Assembly: GCA_021816895.1 (NCBI GenBank)
Contig: JAKAWW010000001.1
Coordinates: 124,001 to 188,000 of the forward strand
DNA: 64,000 bases
Direction: 5' to 3'
DNA from: Microcaldota archaeon
GTDB taxonomy: Archaea > Micrarchaeota > Micrarchaeia > Micrarchaeales > Micrarchaeaceae
This document shows positions 51,390 through 59,950 of this stretch, piece by piece (position 1 is the stretch's first letter; the number at the start of each line of letters is the position of its first letter). Both the position numbers and the translations under genes were made by a program. The notes under the pieces are model-generated. The model was not told the DNA's origin. It made no database searches and saw only the letters and a program-made list of their open reading frames with translations.

Positions 51390-54215
51390 ATGCCTCAGAA
51401 CTTCAAAACGCGGCAGGAGAAGCATGCACAGTCCGCATTAGAGTACCTTGTCACGTATGGCTGGGCAATACTGCTTATCTCAATAATAATAGCGCTTCTT
51501 TACCTTTATGTGGTGGTGCCGAAGGTGGTTGTGCCTGCTTCCTGTAATTTCGTGAGTGGCGCATACTGCAATGACCTTATACTGGGCACCAATGTCACTA
51601 CCCACGCGACAAAGCTTGCCGTGTTCCTTACAAACACGCAGCCGTATCCAATACAGGATCCGCAGCTCTATGTGAAGATCAGCAATACATCATCTTCTGC
51701 AAGTCAATGTTCCCCAAAATTTGTGCTTCCTGGCGGCTCAATAATCTGTGAGGTTCAAGTTCCTGTGACTACCTCTCTAGGCGCGTTTGTAGCCGGCTCT
51801 ATATACCTAAATGCGACGTATTGTGGACTTGCGCCTAATTACACCACAACGCATAATTGTGCCGCTGCCCCAAGGCAAACATATACTGGCAGCTTCAATG
51901 CACATGCCGCGCCCCTTGTGTCTACTACATCTCACATATCCCTTACTGCGTCAAATGCCACAAACCCTGCCAACAACGCCAAAGATGTGCTTACTGCCAC
52001 TGTAGACATGCTCGGCTACCCGTTGAAGGGTGCGAGCGTGAACTTTACTGAAAACAATACTGCATATACTCTCCAGCCCAACCTCACCACAACAAACACA
52101 AACGGACAGGCTCTCTCATACATATGGGGTACTACTGTAGGCAGGGTTCTTGTTTCAGCGGACTATGCTGGCCTGCCTCCTAGCAGTGTCATAATAAACT
52201 TTTCAGCTCCAGCAACAGTGACTTTCAAGATAATAAACTTTCCATATTGTTCATCTTATTCATCCGCAATAGGAAAAATAGATGGTATTGCATATACGTG
52301 CTCACAGCTTTCCACTCAAAAATTTGAGTGGGGCCTGAACAGTGTGCACTCCTACAATTTTACCTATATGGCGGATGTTGCTACCGATACAAGGAGCATA
52401 TTTCAAAATATTGTAATATCTGGCATAACCTATACAAGCCCAAACGGCACTATTACTGTAACAGGCAATACCACAATTCCAGTTACCTACTATACGCAAT
52501 ATTACTTCACAGAGCTCGCCAATCCAAGCACTGGTGGTGCAGTTACACCAGGAACAGGATGGTACAACATTTCAACCCTGAGCATAGCGGAAACGCCAAG
52601 TACCGGCTGGTTCTTCAATAATTGGGCGTGCACAGGAACAGGCTGTTATGCGGGAACATCCCCTACTGCAGCAATAACCCTAAACAACCCGATAAGTGAA
52701 ACTGCAAACTTTTACTCTACTTCATCTACCTCGACATCTACAACTTCTACAAGCACATCAACTACAATAACAACCACTACAACCTCGACTACATCAACAA
52801 CCTCTACAAGCACTTCCACGACATCAACCAGCACCTCAACCACATCGACAACCACAAGCACCACAACCTCGACAACCAGCACAACAACCTCAACAACATC
52901 AACTTCAACCTCAACAACCTCCACCACAACATCTACAACCAGCACCACAACCTCAACAACCAGCACAACAACCTCAACAACATCGACTTCAACCTCGACA
53001 ACCTCCACCAGCACATCAACAACGATCTACATTCCTCCCCCAACCTCGACAACTACAAGTACCTCAACCACATCGACAACCACAAGCACCACAACCTCGA
53101 CAACCACAAGCACCACAACCTCGACAACTACATCTACAACCACGTCTACAACAACAGTATTGTCAACCTGTTCATGTGGTCAAGACAACTATGTATGTGA
53201 TAGTACAGCCAAAATAGTATGCAGCGGGTGCCCATCAAGCTGCCCTGCAGTGGCTTCTACACCATCATGCACACATATAAGCGGGGGTAGCTATTATTAC
53301 TGTGCTCCAACCACGACTTCATCAACAACAACCAGCACAACAACAAGCACAACAACAAGCACGACAACAACAACCTCTACTACTACTGCCTATTACTCAT
53401 GCGCTACTTGCACATACCCAACTACTGGCTATTCATGCCCGTCATCCTGCCCGTATCAGATATCAAGTTATGCTTGCGTTGGAGGTGATATTATATGTGC
53501 ATCCGCTTGCGCATGTAACACATGCATGAATGGTGTTGGTGTCTCTTGTATTTGCCCATCGTCATGCTCAATTGCCGGATCTTGTGGTAGTAGCGGTGAA
53601 GAGGAATGCAGGGCTTCTTCAACTACAACTTCCACCGCAACTACAACATCAACCGCAACTACAACATCAACCGCAACTACAACATCAACCGCAACTACAA
53701 CATCAACCGCAACTACAACATCAACCGCAACTACAACTTCCACCAAAACTACAACATCAACTTCAACCTCTAAAAAAACCACCACGTCAACGAGCAGCAT
53801 AGCTTATTCCGATGGATCCGTTTATGGAAGCATGATAATAATGATGGCCAATGGCACAGGAATACCCGCAAGCAATGTTAAAGTTGGCGACATAATAATG
53901 TCGTATGACTTTGCCACAGGAAAATTGGTACCATCTATAATAACAGACGTTCAAGCGTTGAAATCAAACAACACGTACATATTTAACAACAATCTACTCG
54001 TTGATTCAAATGAAGTAATGTATGTAAACGGGAAGTGGCAGAGGGCCTATAATACAAAGGTGGGAGACAAGCTGTTCATGCCAGAATACGGAAACGTGAC
54101 AATCTATTCTATTAAAATATACAACACTAGTGGCGGCATTGTATACGACTTCCTTGGAAGTCCTATAGATAATTATATAGCTAACGGATATGTTATCGAT
54201 ACAATAGAAAGTTGA
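51390..54215 (+). CDS. Giant pilin-type stalk protein with degenerate Hint domain
   Basis: A 941-residue surface protein. Residues 1-40 form a class III prepilin leader: KHAQSALEYLVTYG with predicted cleavage before Gln, then a hydrophobic helix. About 45-165 is a pilin-like head with Cys pairs and about 170-270 an Ig-like repeat. About 370-430 is an InlB/bacterial-repeat-like domain (GGAVTPGTGWYN, AETPSTGWFFNNWAC). About 441-590 is an almost pure Thr/Ser stalk, followed by two Cys-rich modules separated by further Thr stretches and a TTTSTA repeat. The last 135 residues form a Hint/intein-like fold without catalytic residues. Such a protein could be a pilus-tip or cell-surface adhesin; this is inference. 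The leader links it to the pilins near 35 kb. Confidence 0.88.
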   Translation: MPQNFKTRQEKHAQSALEYLVTYGWAILLISIIIALLYLYVVVPKVVVPASCNFVSGAYCNDLILGTNVTTHATKLAVFLTNTQPYPIQDPQLYVKISNTSSSASQCSPKFVLPGGSIICEVQVPVTTSLGAFVAGSIYLNATYCGLAPNYTTTHNCAAAPRQTYTGSFNAHAAPLVSTTSHISLTASNATNPANNAKDVLTATVDMLGYPLKGASVNFTENNTAYTLQPNLTTTNTNGQALSYIWGTTVGRVLVSADYAGLPPSSVIINFSAPATVTFKIINFPYCSSYSSAIGKIDGIAYTCSQLSTQKFEWGLNSVHSYNFTYMADVATDTRSIFQNIVISGITYTSPNGTITVTGNTTIPVTYYTQYYFTELANPSTGGAVTPGTGWYNISTLSIAETPSTGWFFNNWACTGTGCYAGTSPTAAITLNNPISETANFYSTSSTSTSTTSTSTSTTITTTTTSTTSTTSTSTSTTSTSTSTTSTTTSTTTSTTSTTTSTTSTSTSTTSTTTSTTSTTTSTTSTTTSTTSTSTSTTSTSTSTTIYIPPPTSTTTSTSTTSTTTSTTTSTTTSTTTSTTTSTTTSTTTVLSTCSCGQDNYVCDSTAKIVCSGCPSSCPAVASTPSCTHISGGSYYYCAPTTTSSTTTSTTTSTTTSTTTTTSTTTAYYSCATCTYPTTGYSCPSSCPYQISSYACVGGDIICASACACNTCMNGVGVSCICPSSCSIAGSCGSSGEEECRASSTTTSTATTTSTATTTSTATTTSTATTTSTATTTSTATTTSTKTTTSTSTSKKTTTSTSSIAYSDGSVYGSMIIMMANGTGIPASNVKVGDIIMSYDFATGKLVPSIITDVQALKSNNTYIFNNNLLVDSNEVMYVNGKWQRAYNTKVGDKLFMPEYGNVTIYSIKIYNTSGGIVYDFLGSPIDNYIANGYVIDTIES
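52711..53157 (+). repeat. Thr/Ser-coding low-complexity tract
   Basis: About 150 codons almost entirely ACN and TCN, encoding alternating TSTTS-like units, broken once by IYIPPP near 53022. Synonymous codons vary, so the protein repeat is conserved more strongly than the DNA repeat. The tract is expected to be an extended, probably O-glycosylated stalk. Confidence 0.9.
53625..53760 (+). repeat. 18-base tandem repeat inside the stalk gene
   Basis: At least six near-perfect copies of ACAACATCAACCGCAACT, each encoding TTSTAT (read as TTTSTA units). The 18-base period is in frame, so copy-number change lengthens or shortens the stalk without breaking the gene. Confidence 0.9.
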
Positions 54216-54246
54216 ATTGGAAAAATAAGATTTGAATGTGGTTATT

Positions 54247-55206
54247 ATGGCTGAAGATGTGAATGCTAACATGCCTGATAACGGCAACGCGGTACCAGGA
54301 GCGCCCATACTAGAACAAGCAGGCAATCCAGCAGCAGAACCACAGGCTGCTGCCATGCAGCAGCCGCAAGCTCCACAAGCTGACCAGAAACCTCTGCAAG
54401 CAATGAACAGACCTAGCATGTCCCATCTGGTAAGCATAGTTTTGGTTTTAATATTAGTCGCGGTGGTGTTCTTTGCTGCGCGCTACGTGAGTCAGCCGCA
54501 TTCAACCACTTCAACATATACAACCATACCCACCACAACCACAGCCTATATAAACATAAGTAACATCAGACCCAACGCCCCAAAGCTTCTTGCAGGAATC
54601 CCTAATGCAAGCCAGTACGTCGAATTTATGAATAACACAAACCTCAACTTCGTATTGGGCGCATACAACATCACAGCAAAAGAAGCAGATTTTGCGACAT
54701 ACGGACTCAATTTTACCAACGAATTAATAACATCTCCAATTGAATTCGCACCTAACTACACATTAGCGATACCAAGCAAATACGCAGACTACAAATATCC
54801 TATCATAAGTTCTATTTTCGCATATAACCTATCTTCTCCTACACAGGCGGCAGAATTCTATAATTACGAATTGAACTATGTACTGTTTGGTAGCAACATG
54901 ACATTTCCAATATACAATAAGACCGTCTATTATGCAAGCAACTTCTCCACTGCAACAAACAGTGGCGTGCCTGGTTACACGTATGCGACAAAGACCAGTG
55001 TTTACAATCTAAACTCAAGCATACCTGGCATGACCATTACTGTTGCTATTATAAAACCGATGTATCAGACAACAGAATGGTTTCATGTGCTCGTGCTGTA
55101 TAAGAACTACTTCATAGTATTCGGCTATTTTGGGGTATTGAATGAATTCAATCAGAGTAGTGCAATAAATATCTCTGAGCGCTACATAAATGCAACACTA
55201 GTGTAG
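54247..55206 (+). CDS. Membrane-anchored surface protein, N-in C-out
   Basis: A 319-residue protein. The N-terminal 60 residues are cytoplasmic, Gln/Ala/Pro-rich. A single span (LVSIVLVLILVAVVFFAA) follows, then a short Thr-rich linker (TTSTYTTIPTTTTAY) and an external domain rich in N-x-S/T sites and Tyr. No enzymatic motif. It starts 31 bases after the stalk gene, so it is probably in the same unit. ATG 54247 is chosen over TTG 54232. The external domain is weakly reminiscent of that in the next gene. Confidence 0.75.
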   Translation: MAEDVNANMPDNGNAVPGAPILEQAGNPAAEPQAAAMQQPQAPQADQKPLQAMNRPSMSHLVSIVLVLILVAVVFFAARYVSQPHSTTSTYTTIPTTTTAYINISNIRPNAPKLLAGIPNASQYVEFMNNTNLNFVLGAYNITAKEADFATYGLNFTNELITSPIEFAPNYTLAIPSKYADYKYPIISSIFAYNLSSPTQAAEFYNYELNYVLFGSNMTFPIYNKTVYYASNFSTATNSGVPGYTYATKTSVYNLNSSIPGMTITVAIIKPMYQTTEWFHVLVLYKNYFIVFGYFGVLNEFNQSSAINISERYINATLV

Positions 55207-55214
55207 GTACTTTA

Positions 55215-55880
55215 ATGAGGCGCATTTATCCAATAAGTTTGGCTTTAGTGCTGGCATTGGCAATTTTTATGGCGCTGCTGTTTGCGCATCAAATAGCCCA
55301 CCTGGGGCAGCACAACAACCTTTACCTTAATATCAGTGCCAACTATATAAGTTCAGTGCTTCCAGGTGAAAATATCTCTATCATATCGAACAAATCTGTT
55401 GTATTTAGCGGCACAGCAGAAAGGGAGGGCTACATCGCTACAGCGGATGAAGCCTTTTCTGGCAAGGTAAAAGATAGCAATGCAAGCATAATAATTTTCA
55501 TCATAATGCAAGATAACAACGATACCGTATCAAATTCAACACTGTATAATGAATTGACACTTGCCAGCAGCAATGTGTCGCATGCAGGCAGTTACTTTAA
55601 ACTGCTTAAAATTACAAATTACAGTATAGGCAGTTTGAACATAAACATACCAATATACACGATTTTCGACAGAGGCGTATTTAATACATCCAAGGTAGAA
55701 AATTCACAAAATGCCGGCATACCTCTTCTGCCCTATTATCAATATGTCAGCATGTTTACCTATAAAAATTATTACGGCAGTGTAGTTGTTGACGCGTATA
55801 CAAACGCTTCTTTATACAGCAATGCGTCAATTGTACTTGCTAAATACATGCTCAATTATACCGCCACAAAATTTGGCTAG
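55215..55880 (+). CDS. Exported or N-anchored surface protein
   Basis: A 221-residue protein with an N-terminal hydrophobic segment (YPISLALVLALAIFMALLF) and an external domain carrying many N-x-S/T sequons. Its C-terminal half (YQYVSMFTYKNYYGSVVVDAY ending in a SNASIVLAKYMLNYT helix) looks like the equivalent region of the preceding protein (WFHVLVLYKNYFIVFG, SAINISERYINAT), suggesting distant paralogy. It starts eight bases after that gene's stop. No function can be assigned. Confidence 0.7.
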   Translation: MRRIYPISLALVLALAIFMALLFAHQIAHLGQHNNLYLNISANYISSVLPGENISIISNKSVVFSGTAEREGYIATADEAFSGKVKDSNASIIIFIIMQDNNDTVSNSTLYNELTLASSNVSHAGSYFKLLKITNYSIGSLNINIPIYTIFDRGVFNTSKVENSQNAGIPLLPYYQYVSMFTYKNYYGSVVVDAYTNASLYSNASIVLAKYMLNYTATKFG

Positions 55881-55934
55881 CATTTCAAAAATAAGAGCAA
55901 AAAGCATATTAAATAAGGTAGCGTATTAAATACC

Positions 55935-57761
55935 ATGGAGCTATTCCGGTTCGAAAAACTAAGGCCATACCAATCGCAGATAATAAATGATATCCGCACA
56001 GCCATCTCATCAGGCAGGAGCATAATAGTCAGCGCGCCTACCGGCGTAGGCAAAACTGATGCGGCGCTGAGCGCTGCATTGAGCGTTGCGCTCGAAAGCA
56101 ACCGCGACATTTTCTTCCTTACTCCAAAGATCTCTCAGCATAAGATTGCGATAGATGTTTTGCGCGGGATAAACCAAAAATTCGGCCTAGATGTAAAATT
56201 TTCCGATATTGTTGGAAAGAGAAACCTGTGCACAAATCCTGATACGAACGGCATAGAAAGTGAAAGTTTCTACAAGGAATGCGAAAAGCTCGTGAAAAAT
56301 GGCAAATGCCCTTATTATTCAGCATTCAAAAATCTCTCAGGCGAACTCCCGGAGGAGATTATAGAAGCATCTAATAGGGGGCACAACGCGCTATTTGACA
56401 GGTGCTTCAAGTATGGGATATGCGCATACGAGGCAAATGCTCAGATTGCAAAATACTCAAAAGTAGTAATAGCGGATTATGCGCACGTGCTAAATCCTTC
56501 AATCTACAATTCTTTTATTAGGAAGATAGCACACAAGCTCGAAGGCAGCATTGTAATATGGGATGAAGCCCACAACATAATAGACTTGGCGTCAAGATAC
56601 TCCAGCACGGCAATTAGTACAAGTGCGATACAAAACGCCGAAAAAGAGCTCTCAAAGATAGGCAGCAATGTGGATTTAGGCTATCTAAGATTCGCAATAG
56701 AGAAGCTTGCAAAGAGTAAGCTTGCAAACATTGACGAAGCGTTTGTAGAAAAAGAAGACATGCCCCTGGAGATAAGGGAGAACACAGGAGAGATAGAAAA
56801 GGTGCTGATGGAAAAAGGCCTTGAATATATAGAAAAAACAAAGGCGAAGCACACGTCTTTGATGCATATTGCAAAATTCCTTGAGCTCTGGGGTTATTCT
56901 GGAGAATCGTTTGTGAGGATCATATCTAAAAGCGGCAAAAGGATCGTGCTCTCAATGGTTTCATTGTATCCAGAAAACATAGTGAAAGTATTCAATGAAG
57001 CCCACGCAAACATATTCATGAGCGCTACATTGAACCCTTTAAGCATGTACAAAGAGCTTTTCAATTTAACCGATGCTGATGCAAAGCAATACGGTGCGCC
57101 TTTTCCAAAATCAAATAAGGCCATATTCATAGATGGCAGCATAACTACCAAATATGAGAGCAGGTCAATCTTGGAGTATAAGAAAATAGCGCAGCGCATC
57201 TCCGAAATAAAGGCTTCAATACCCGGCAACATTGCCGTGTTCTTTCCAAGCTTTGACGTGCTGAATAGTACAATGCGCTATCTGAGCAACGCTTCAGTAT
57301 TCGTTCAAAGGCGTTCCATGGGCAGCATTGAAACCGAGCGCGTGCTCGAAGATTTCAGGAAAAGCAGCGATTCGATGCTTCTAGGCGTAATGGGCGGCAG
57401 CCTGAGCGAAGGCATAGATTATCCTGGAAATTTGCTGAAAGGCATCGTAATAGTTGGCGTGCCATTGTCAAAGCCCAGCCTAGAGACGCGTGCGCGCATA
57501 AATTATTACGATAAAAGGTTCAACGGCAAAGGGCTTGAGTATGCATACATTGCGCCTGCTGTGGTAAAAGGGATACAAGCCGCAGGGAGGGCCATAAGGA
57601 GCGAAACCGACAAGGCAGTAATAGTATTCATGGACAAGCGCTACAAATGGCGTGCATACTACAACACAATACAGGGCGCTGATGTATACTCGGGAGATGA
57701 CTACATAAGCAAGATAAGGGAATTCTGGTCAAGGGCTCAGATAAGTGTTATGCCTAAATAA
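55935..57761 (+). CDS. xpd: XPD/Rad3-family iron-sulfur DNA helicase
   Basis: A 608-residue superfamily 2 helicase unwinding 5' to 3'. It has Walker A SAPTGVGKT near residue 35, four 4Fe-4S cysteine candidates (Cys99, Cys116, Cys125 and Cys157 or 163) between motifs Ia and II, and DEAH box IVIWDEAHNI. Motif III-like FMSATLNP, then GGSLSEGIDYPG and motif VI QAAGRAIRSE complete the set. Functions in nucleotide excision repair are assumed from the family. An XPF-type nuclease gene is at the window end. The last 25 bases overlap the convergent presenilin-like gene. Confidence 0.94.
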   Translation: MELFRFEKLRPYQSQIINDIRTAISSGRSIIVSAPTGVGKTDAALSAALSVALESNRDIFFLTPKISQHKIAIDVLRGINQKFGLDVKFSDIVGKRNLCTNPDTNGIESESFYKECEKLVKNGKCPYYSAFKNLSGELPEEIIEASNRGHNALFDRCFKYGICAYEANAQIAKYSKVVIADYAHVLNPSIYNSFIRKIAHKLEGSIVIWDEAHNIIDLASRYSSTAISTSAIQNAEKELSKIGSNVDLGYLRFAIEKLAKSKLANIDEAFVEKEDMPLEIRENTGEIEKVLMEKGLEYIEKTKAKHTSLMHIAKFLELWGYSGESFVRIISKSGKRIVLSMVSLYPENIVKVFNEAHANIFMSATLNPLSMYKELFNLTDADAKQYGAPFPKSNKAIFIDGSITTKYESRSILEYKKIAQRISEIKASIPGNIAVFFPSFDVLNSTMRYLSNASVFVQRRSMGSIETERVLEDFRKSSDSMLLGVMGGSLSEGIDYPGNLLKGIVIVGVPLSKPSLETRARINYYDKRFNGKGLEYAYIAPAVVKGIQAAGRAIRSETDKAVIVFMDKRYKWRAYYNTIQGADVYSGDDYISKIREFWSRAQISVMPK

Positions 57762-58687
57762 ATTGCAAGCGCAATGCAGATGCCAAAGAGGAGCGGTGGT
57801 ATGGCGGGCAGCGGTCTTTTGAGCCTTGCCAGTATTGTCATTGTGAGTATCAGGCCAAGCACTGCACCAAGCGCAATCACGAAGCTCAAGACAAAATTAA
57901 GATAAACCTTATATGCCGATACCGCAAGCATAAGCGGCACTGCCAGGTCGCCAGTGCCAAGCGCTGTCCTTGCGGATACAGGTACCAGATCTTTTTTTGC
58001 AAGGCTTTTGAGTATGCCTCCGCGCTTTATAATCTGGCTCCTGTCTTTTTCAAACTCTTTCCTGTCGCTTGCGCTCAGGCTGCTTTCAGGTACAGCCTTG
58101 AACTCATTGACCATCACGAGGAAAGAGAGGTTCCTGTCTATTGCAATGTTGCCCAAAGCGACCATGTGCTTCGTTATGAACACCGCTACAAAGTCATACG
58201 CGGCAAGAATGGCCATAAAAACAAACGCGGCAATGAAGCTAAAGCTTATGCCTAGTATGAGGCCTACGCCAACACTTGCCATCATCGCAGTCACGTTCCT
58301 GAGCCTTGGCATCTTGAGCTTCGCGGCAACAAGGATTGCCGCAAGCGCGATAGAGCTTCCAATTATGTAAATGTTTCCTGGGCCGTAAAGGTTATACGCG
58401 ACAGAATGGAAGATCGCTGCTATACCTATAAGGAAAACGAAAAATGACGATACGAGCACCACGCCGGCTTCAAGCAGCAGGTAGAGCTTGTTGCCTTTGT
58501 ATATGCGAAAAATCAGCAGCAGCACAGCAGTAATGACAATTATGTAGATTATATAGATAAATGCGCTCGCCGAAGAAGATATTACCTGTGCGCTCTTTAC
58601 CTGCACGTATGAAAGGCCTGAATACGCCTGCGAGGCAAGCAGCAATCCGAAGAACTGCACAATCATGAACATTGCGAGTATCTGCAT
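57737..58687 (-). CDS. Presenilin/signal peptide peptidase-type membrane aspartyl protease
   Basis: A 316-residue intramembrane protease with nine predicted spans. The two catalytic aspartates are in AAYDFVAVF (Asp165) and ALGTGDLAVP (Asp247, the GxGD motif). A PAL-like LPAIPPLLFG lies near the C-terminus. A hydrophilic loop of about 70 residues separates the two Asp spans, as in archaeal presenilin homologues. ATG 58687 is used; longer in-frame versions run into tRNA-Ser. It may clear signal peptides or cut membrane anchors; the substrate is unknown. Confidence 0.9.
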   Translation of the reverse strand: MQILAMFMIVQFFGLLLASQAYSGLSYVQVKSAQVISSSASAFIYIIYIIVITAVLLLIFRIYKGNKLYLLLEAGVVLVSSFFVFLIGIAAIFHSVAYNLYGPGNIYIIGSSIALAAILVAAKLKMPRLRNVTAMMASVGVGLILGISFSFIAAFVFMAILAAYDFVAVFITKHMVALGNIAIDRNLSFLVMVNEFKAVPESSLSASDRKEFEKDRSQIIKRGGILKSLAKKDLVPVSARTALGTGDLAVPLMLAVSAYKVYLNFVLSFVIALGAVLGLILTMTILARLKRPLPAIPPLLFGICIALAIYLGITLI

Positions 58688-58730
58688 CAGCTGCCTGAAC
58701 TCTATTACCCTTTGCTGCAATAAAACACCA

Positions 58731-58834
58731 TGGCGCTGGAGGTGGGAATTGAACCCACGGAAGCCATTTCTGGCTAAACAGCTTAGCAGGCTGCCGCCCT
58801 TTAGTGCCATAAGGTACCACTAGGCGACTCCAGC
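58731..58834 (-). tRNA. tRNA-Ser (anticodon GCT) with a 15-base D-loop intron
   Basis: A class II tRNA. Acceptor GCTGGAG/CTCCAGC, anticodon arm GCAGC-CTGCTAA-GCTGT, long variable arm AGCCA-GAAA-TGGCT, T arm GTGGG-TTCAATT-CCCAC. The D arm is too long. Removing 15 bases (plus-strand 58800-58814) leaves GCCTAGTGGTAGGGC, the standard archaeal tRNA-Ser D arm. The inserted segment contains CACTA, which pairs with TAGTG of the 5' exon, so a helix can hold the splice sites. The discriminator is G and is followed by an encoded CCA (58731-58733), unlike the other two tRNAs here. Confidence 0.85.
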
Positions 58835-58908
58835 ATGTACTTTTTATTTTTTGACATTCATTATTTTATGTCTTTGCCTGGCACTTGCAAAATGGCTTAG
58901 GTGATGTT

Positions 58909-59899
58909 ATGAAAATAAAAGACATTTTATATGGTGAATTCAACATAGAAGAGAAGGTAATAATAGATCTGTTGAAATCAAAGCCAATGGAGCGCATAAA
59001 GCACGTTTCGCAGCAAGGCATCCCAAAGGAGTTTGCTTTCAACAAAAGAGCAGCAACAAGCAGATACGAGCACTGCGTTGGCGTCATGCTGCTTCTAAGG
59101 AAACTGGATGCGCCATTAGAAGAGCAGGTGTCTGGTCTTCTGCATGATGTGTCCCATACTCCATTTTCACATACAATAGACATGGTGCTTGGAGATTATT
59201 CCAAGCAATCGATTCAAGATTCCTTGCATAAGAAATACTTCCAGCATGGCGAAATTCCTTATATACTTAAAGCAAACGGATTCATACCTTCAAGGATCAT
59301 GAAGGAAGAGCTGTTTAAGCTGCTTGAGAGAAAAGCGCCCGCGCTTTGCGCTGACAGGGTGGACTATTCGCTCCGTGACGCAGCATACCTCAAAATCAGC
59401 AATGCCAAGGAATTAGCGAAGCACATCATAGTGCATAAAAATGAGATAATGTATGACTCCAAAAAATATGCCATTGAATACGGAAAATTGTTTGTGGAGC
59501 AGCTCGAAAAGTCATATTATTACAGCAAAAAAAGATCTGGCCATTAAATACGTGTTTTCCCAGGTTCTCCGCAAGGCGCTTTCCGCAGGCATTATAAGCA
59601 AGAGAGAACTCTTCTATGGGACTGATGATCTGATAATGGAAAAAATAAAAGCAAGCACAGATCCTTATGTGCGGCGCCTGCTCCGTGCATTGGGCAAAAA
59701 TGATATCAAAATCTCAAAAGGTAGCATAGTCCTAAAGGCGAAGCCCAGATACGTCGACCCAAAATTCTTAGAGGGGGGCAAAGTTTACCTCTCAACAGAA
59801 GCAAGCAGTGAATACAAGAGGCTTGTGGAGAGGCGCTTATTGATTGAGAATGAAGGCTACCACGTAAGCATTAAGGCTGGGAAAACAATGTTTGCATAG
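58909..59899 (+). pseudogene. HD-domain phosphohydrolase interrupted by a frameshift
   Basis: An HD-superfamily nucleotide phosphohydrolase (dGTPase/SAMHD1-like group). The first frame (58909-59547) has the metal-binding residues in SRYEHCVGVM, LLHDVSHTPFSH and the later Asp in CADRVDYSLRD. It then ends abruptly after YYYSKK. The rest continues in the +1 frame from KDLAIKYVFSQVL to 59899 and completes a roughly 330-residue protein. The shift lies at a run of seven A (59527-59533); six A would restore one frame. It could be a sequencing error, a true mutation, or programmed slippage. All catalytic residues lie before the shift. Confidence 0.8.
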
Positions 59900-59950
59900 C
59901 TTGCCACGCATGAATGGCAGAGGCCAGAATTGCAGCAAAAGACCATGCAA

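Noticed and set aside
52712-53014. Minus-strand open frame rich in Val/Glu and plus-strand Gln-rich frames in the stalk gene
   Set aside because: They are complements or frame shifts of the Thr/Ser codon repeat and carry no start signals.
53625-53760. CRISPR-like regular 18-base repeats
   Set aside because: The units are contiguous without spacers, in frame with a coding sequence, and translate to TTTSTA.
58688-58810. N-terminal extension of the presenilin-like gene
   Set aside because: It would read through tRNA-Ser; the added residues are not membrane-like or family-like.
59453-59899. Second half of the HD protein as an independent gene
   Set aside because: Its first residues (MTPKNMPLNT) are out-of-frame HD sequence; the credible part begins exactly at the A7 run, so it is the continuation of the HD gene.
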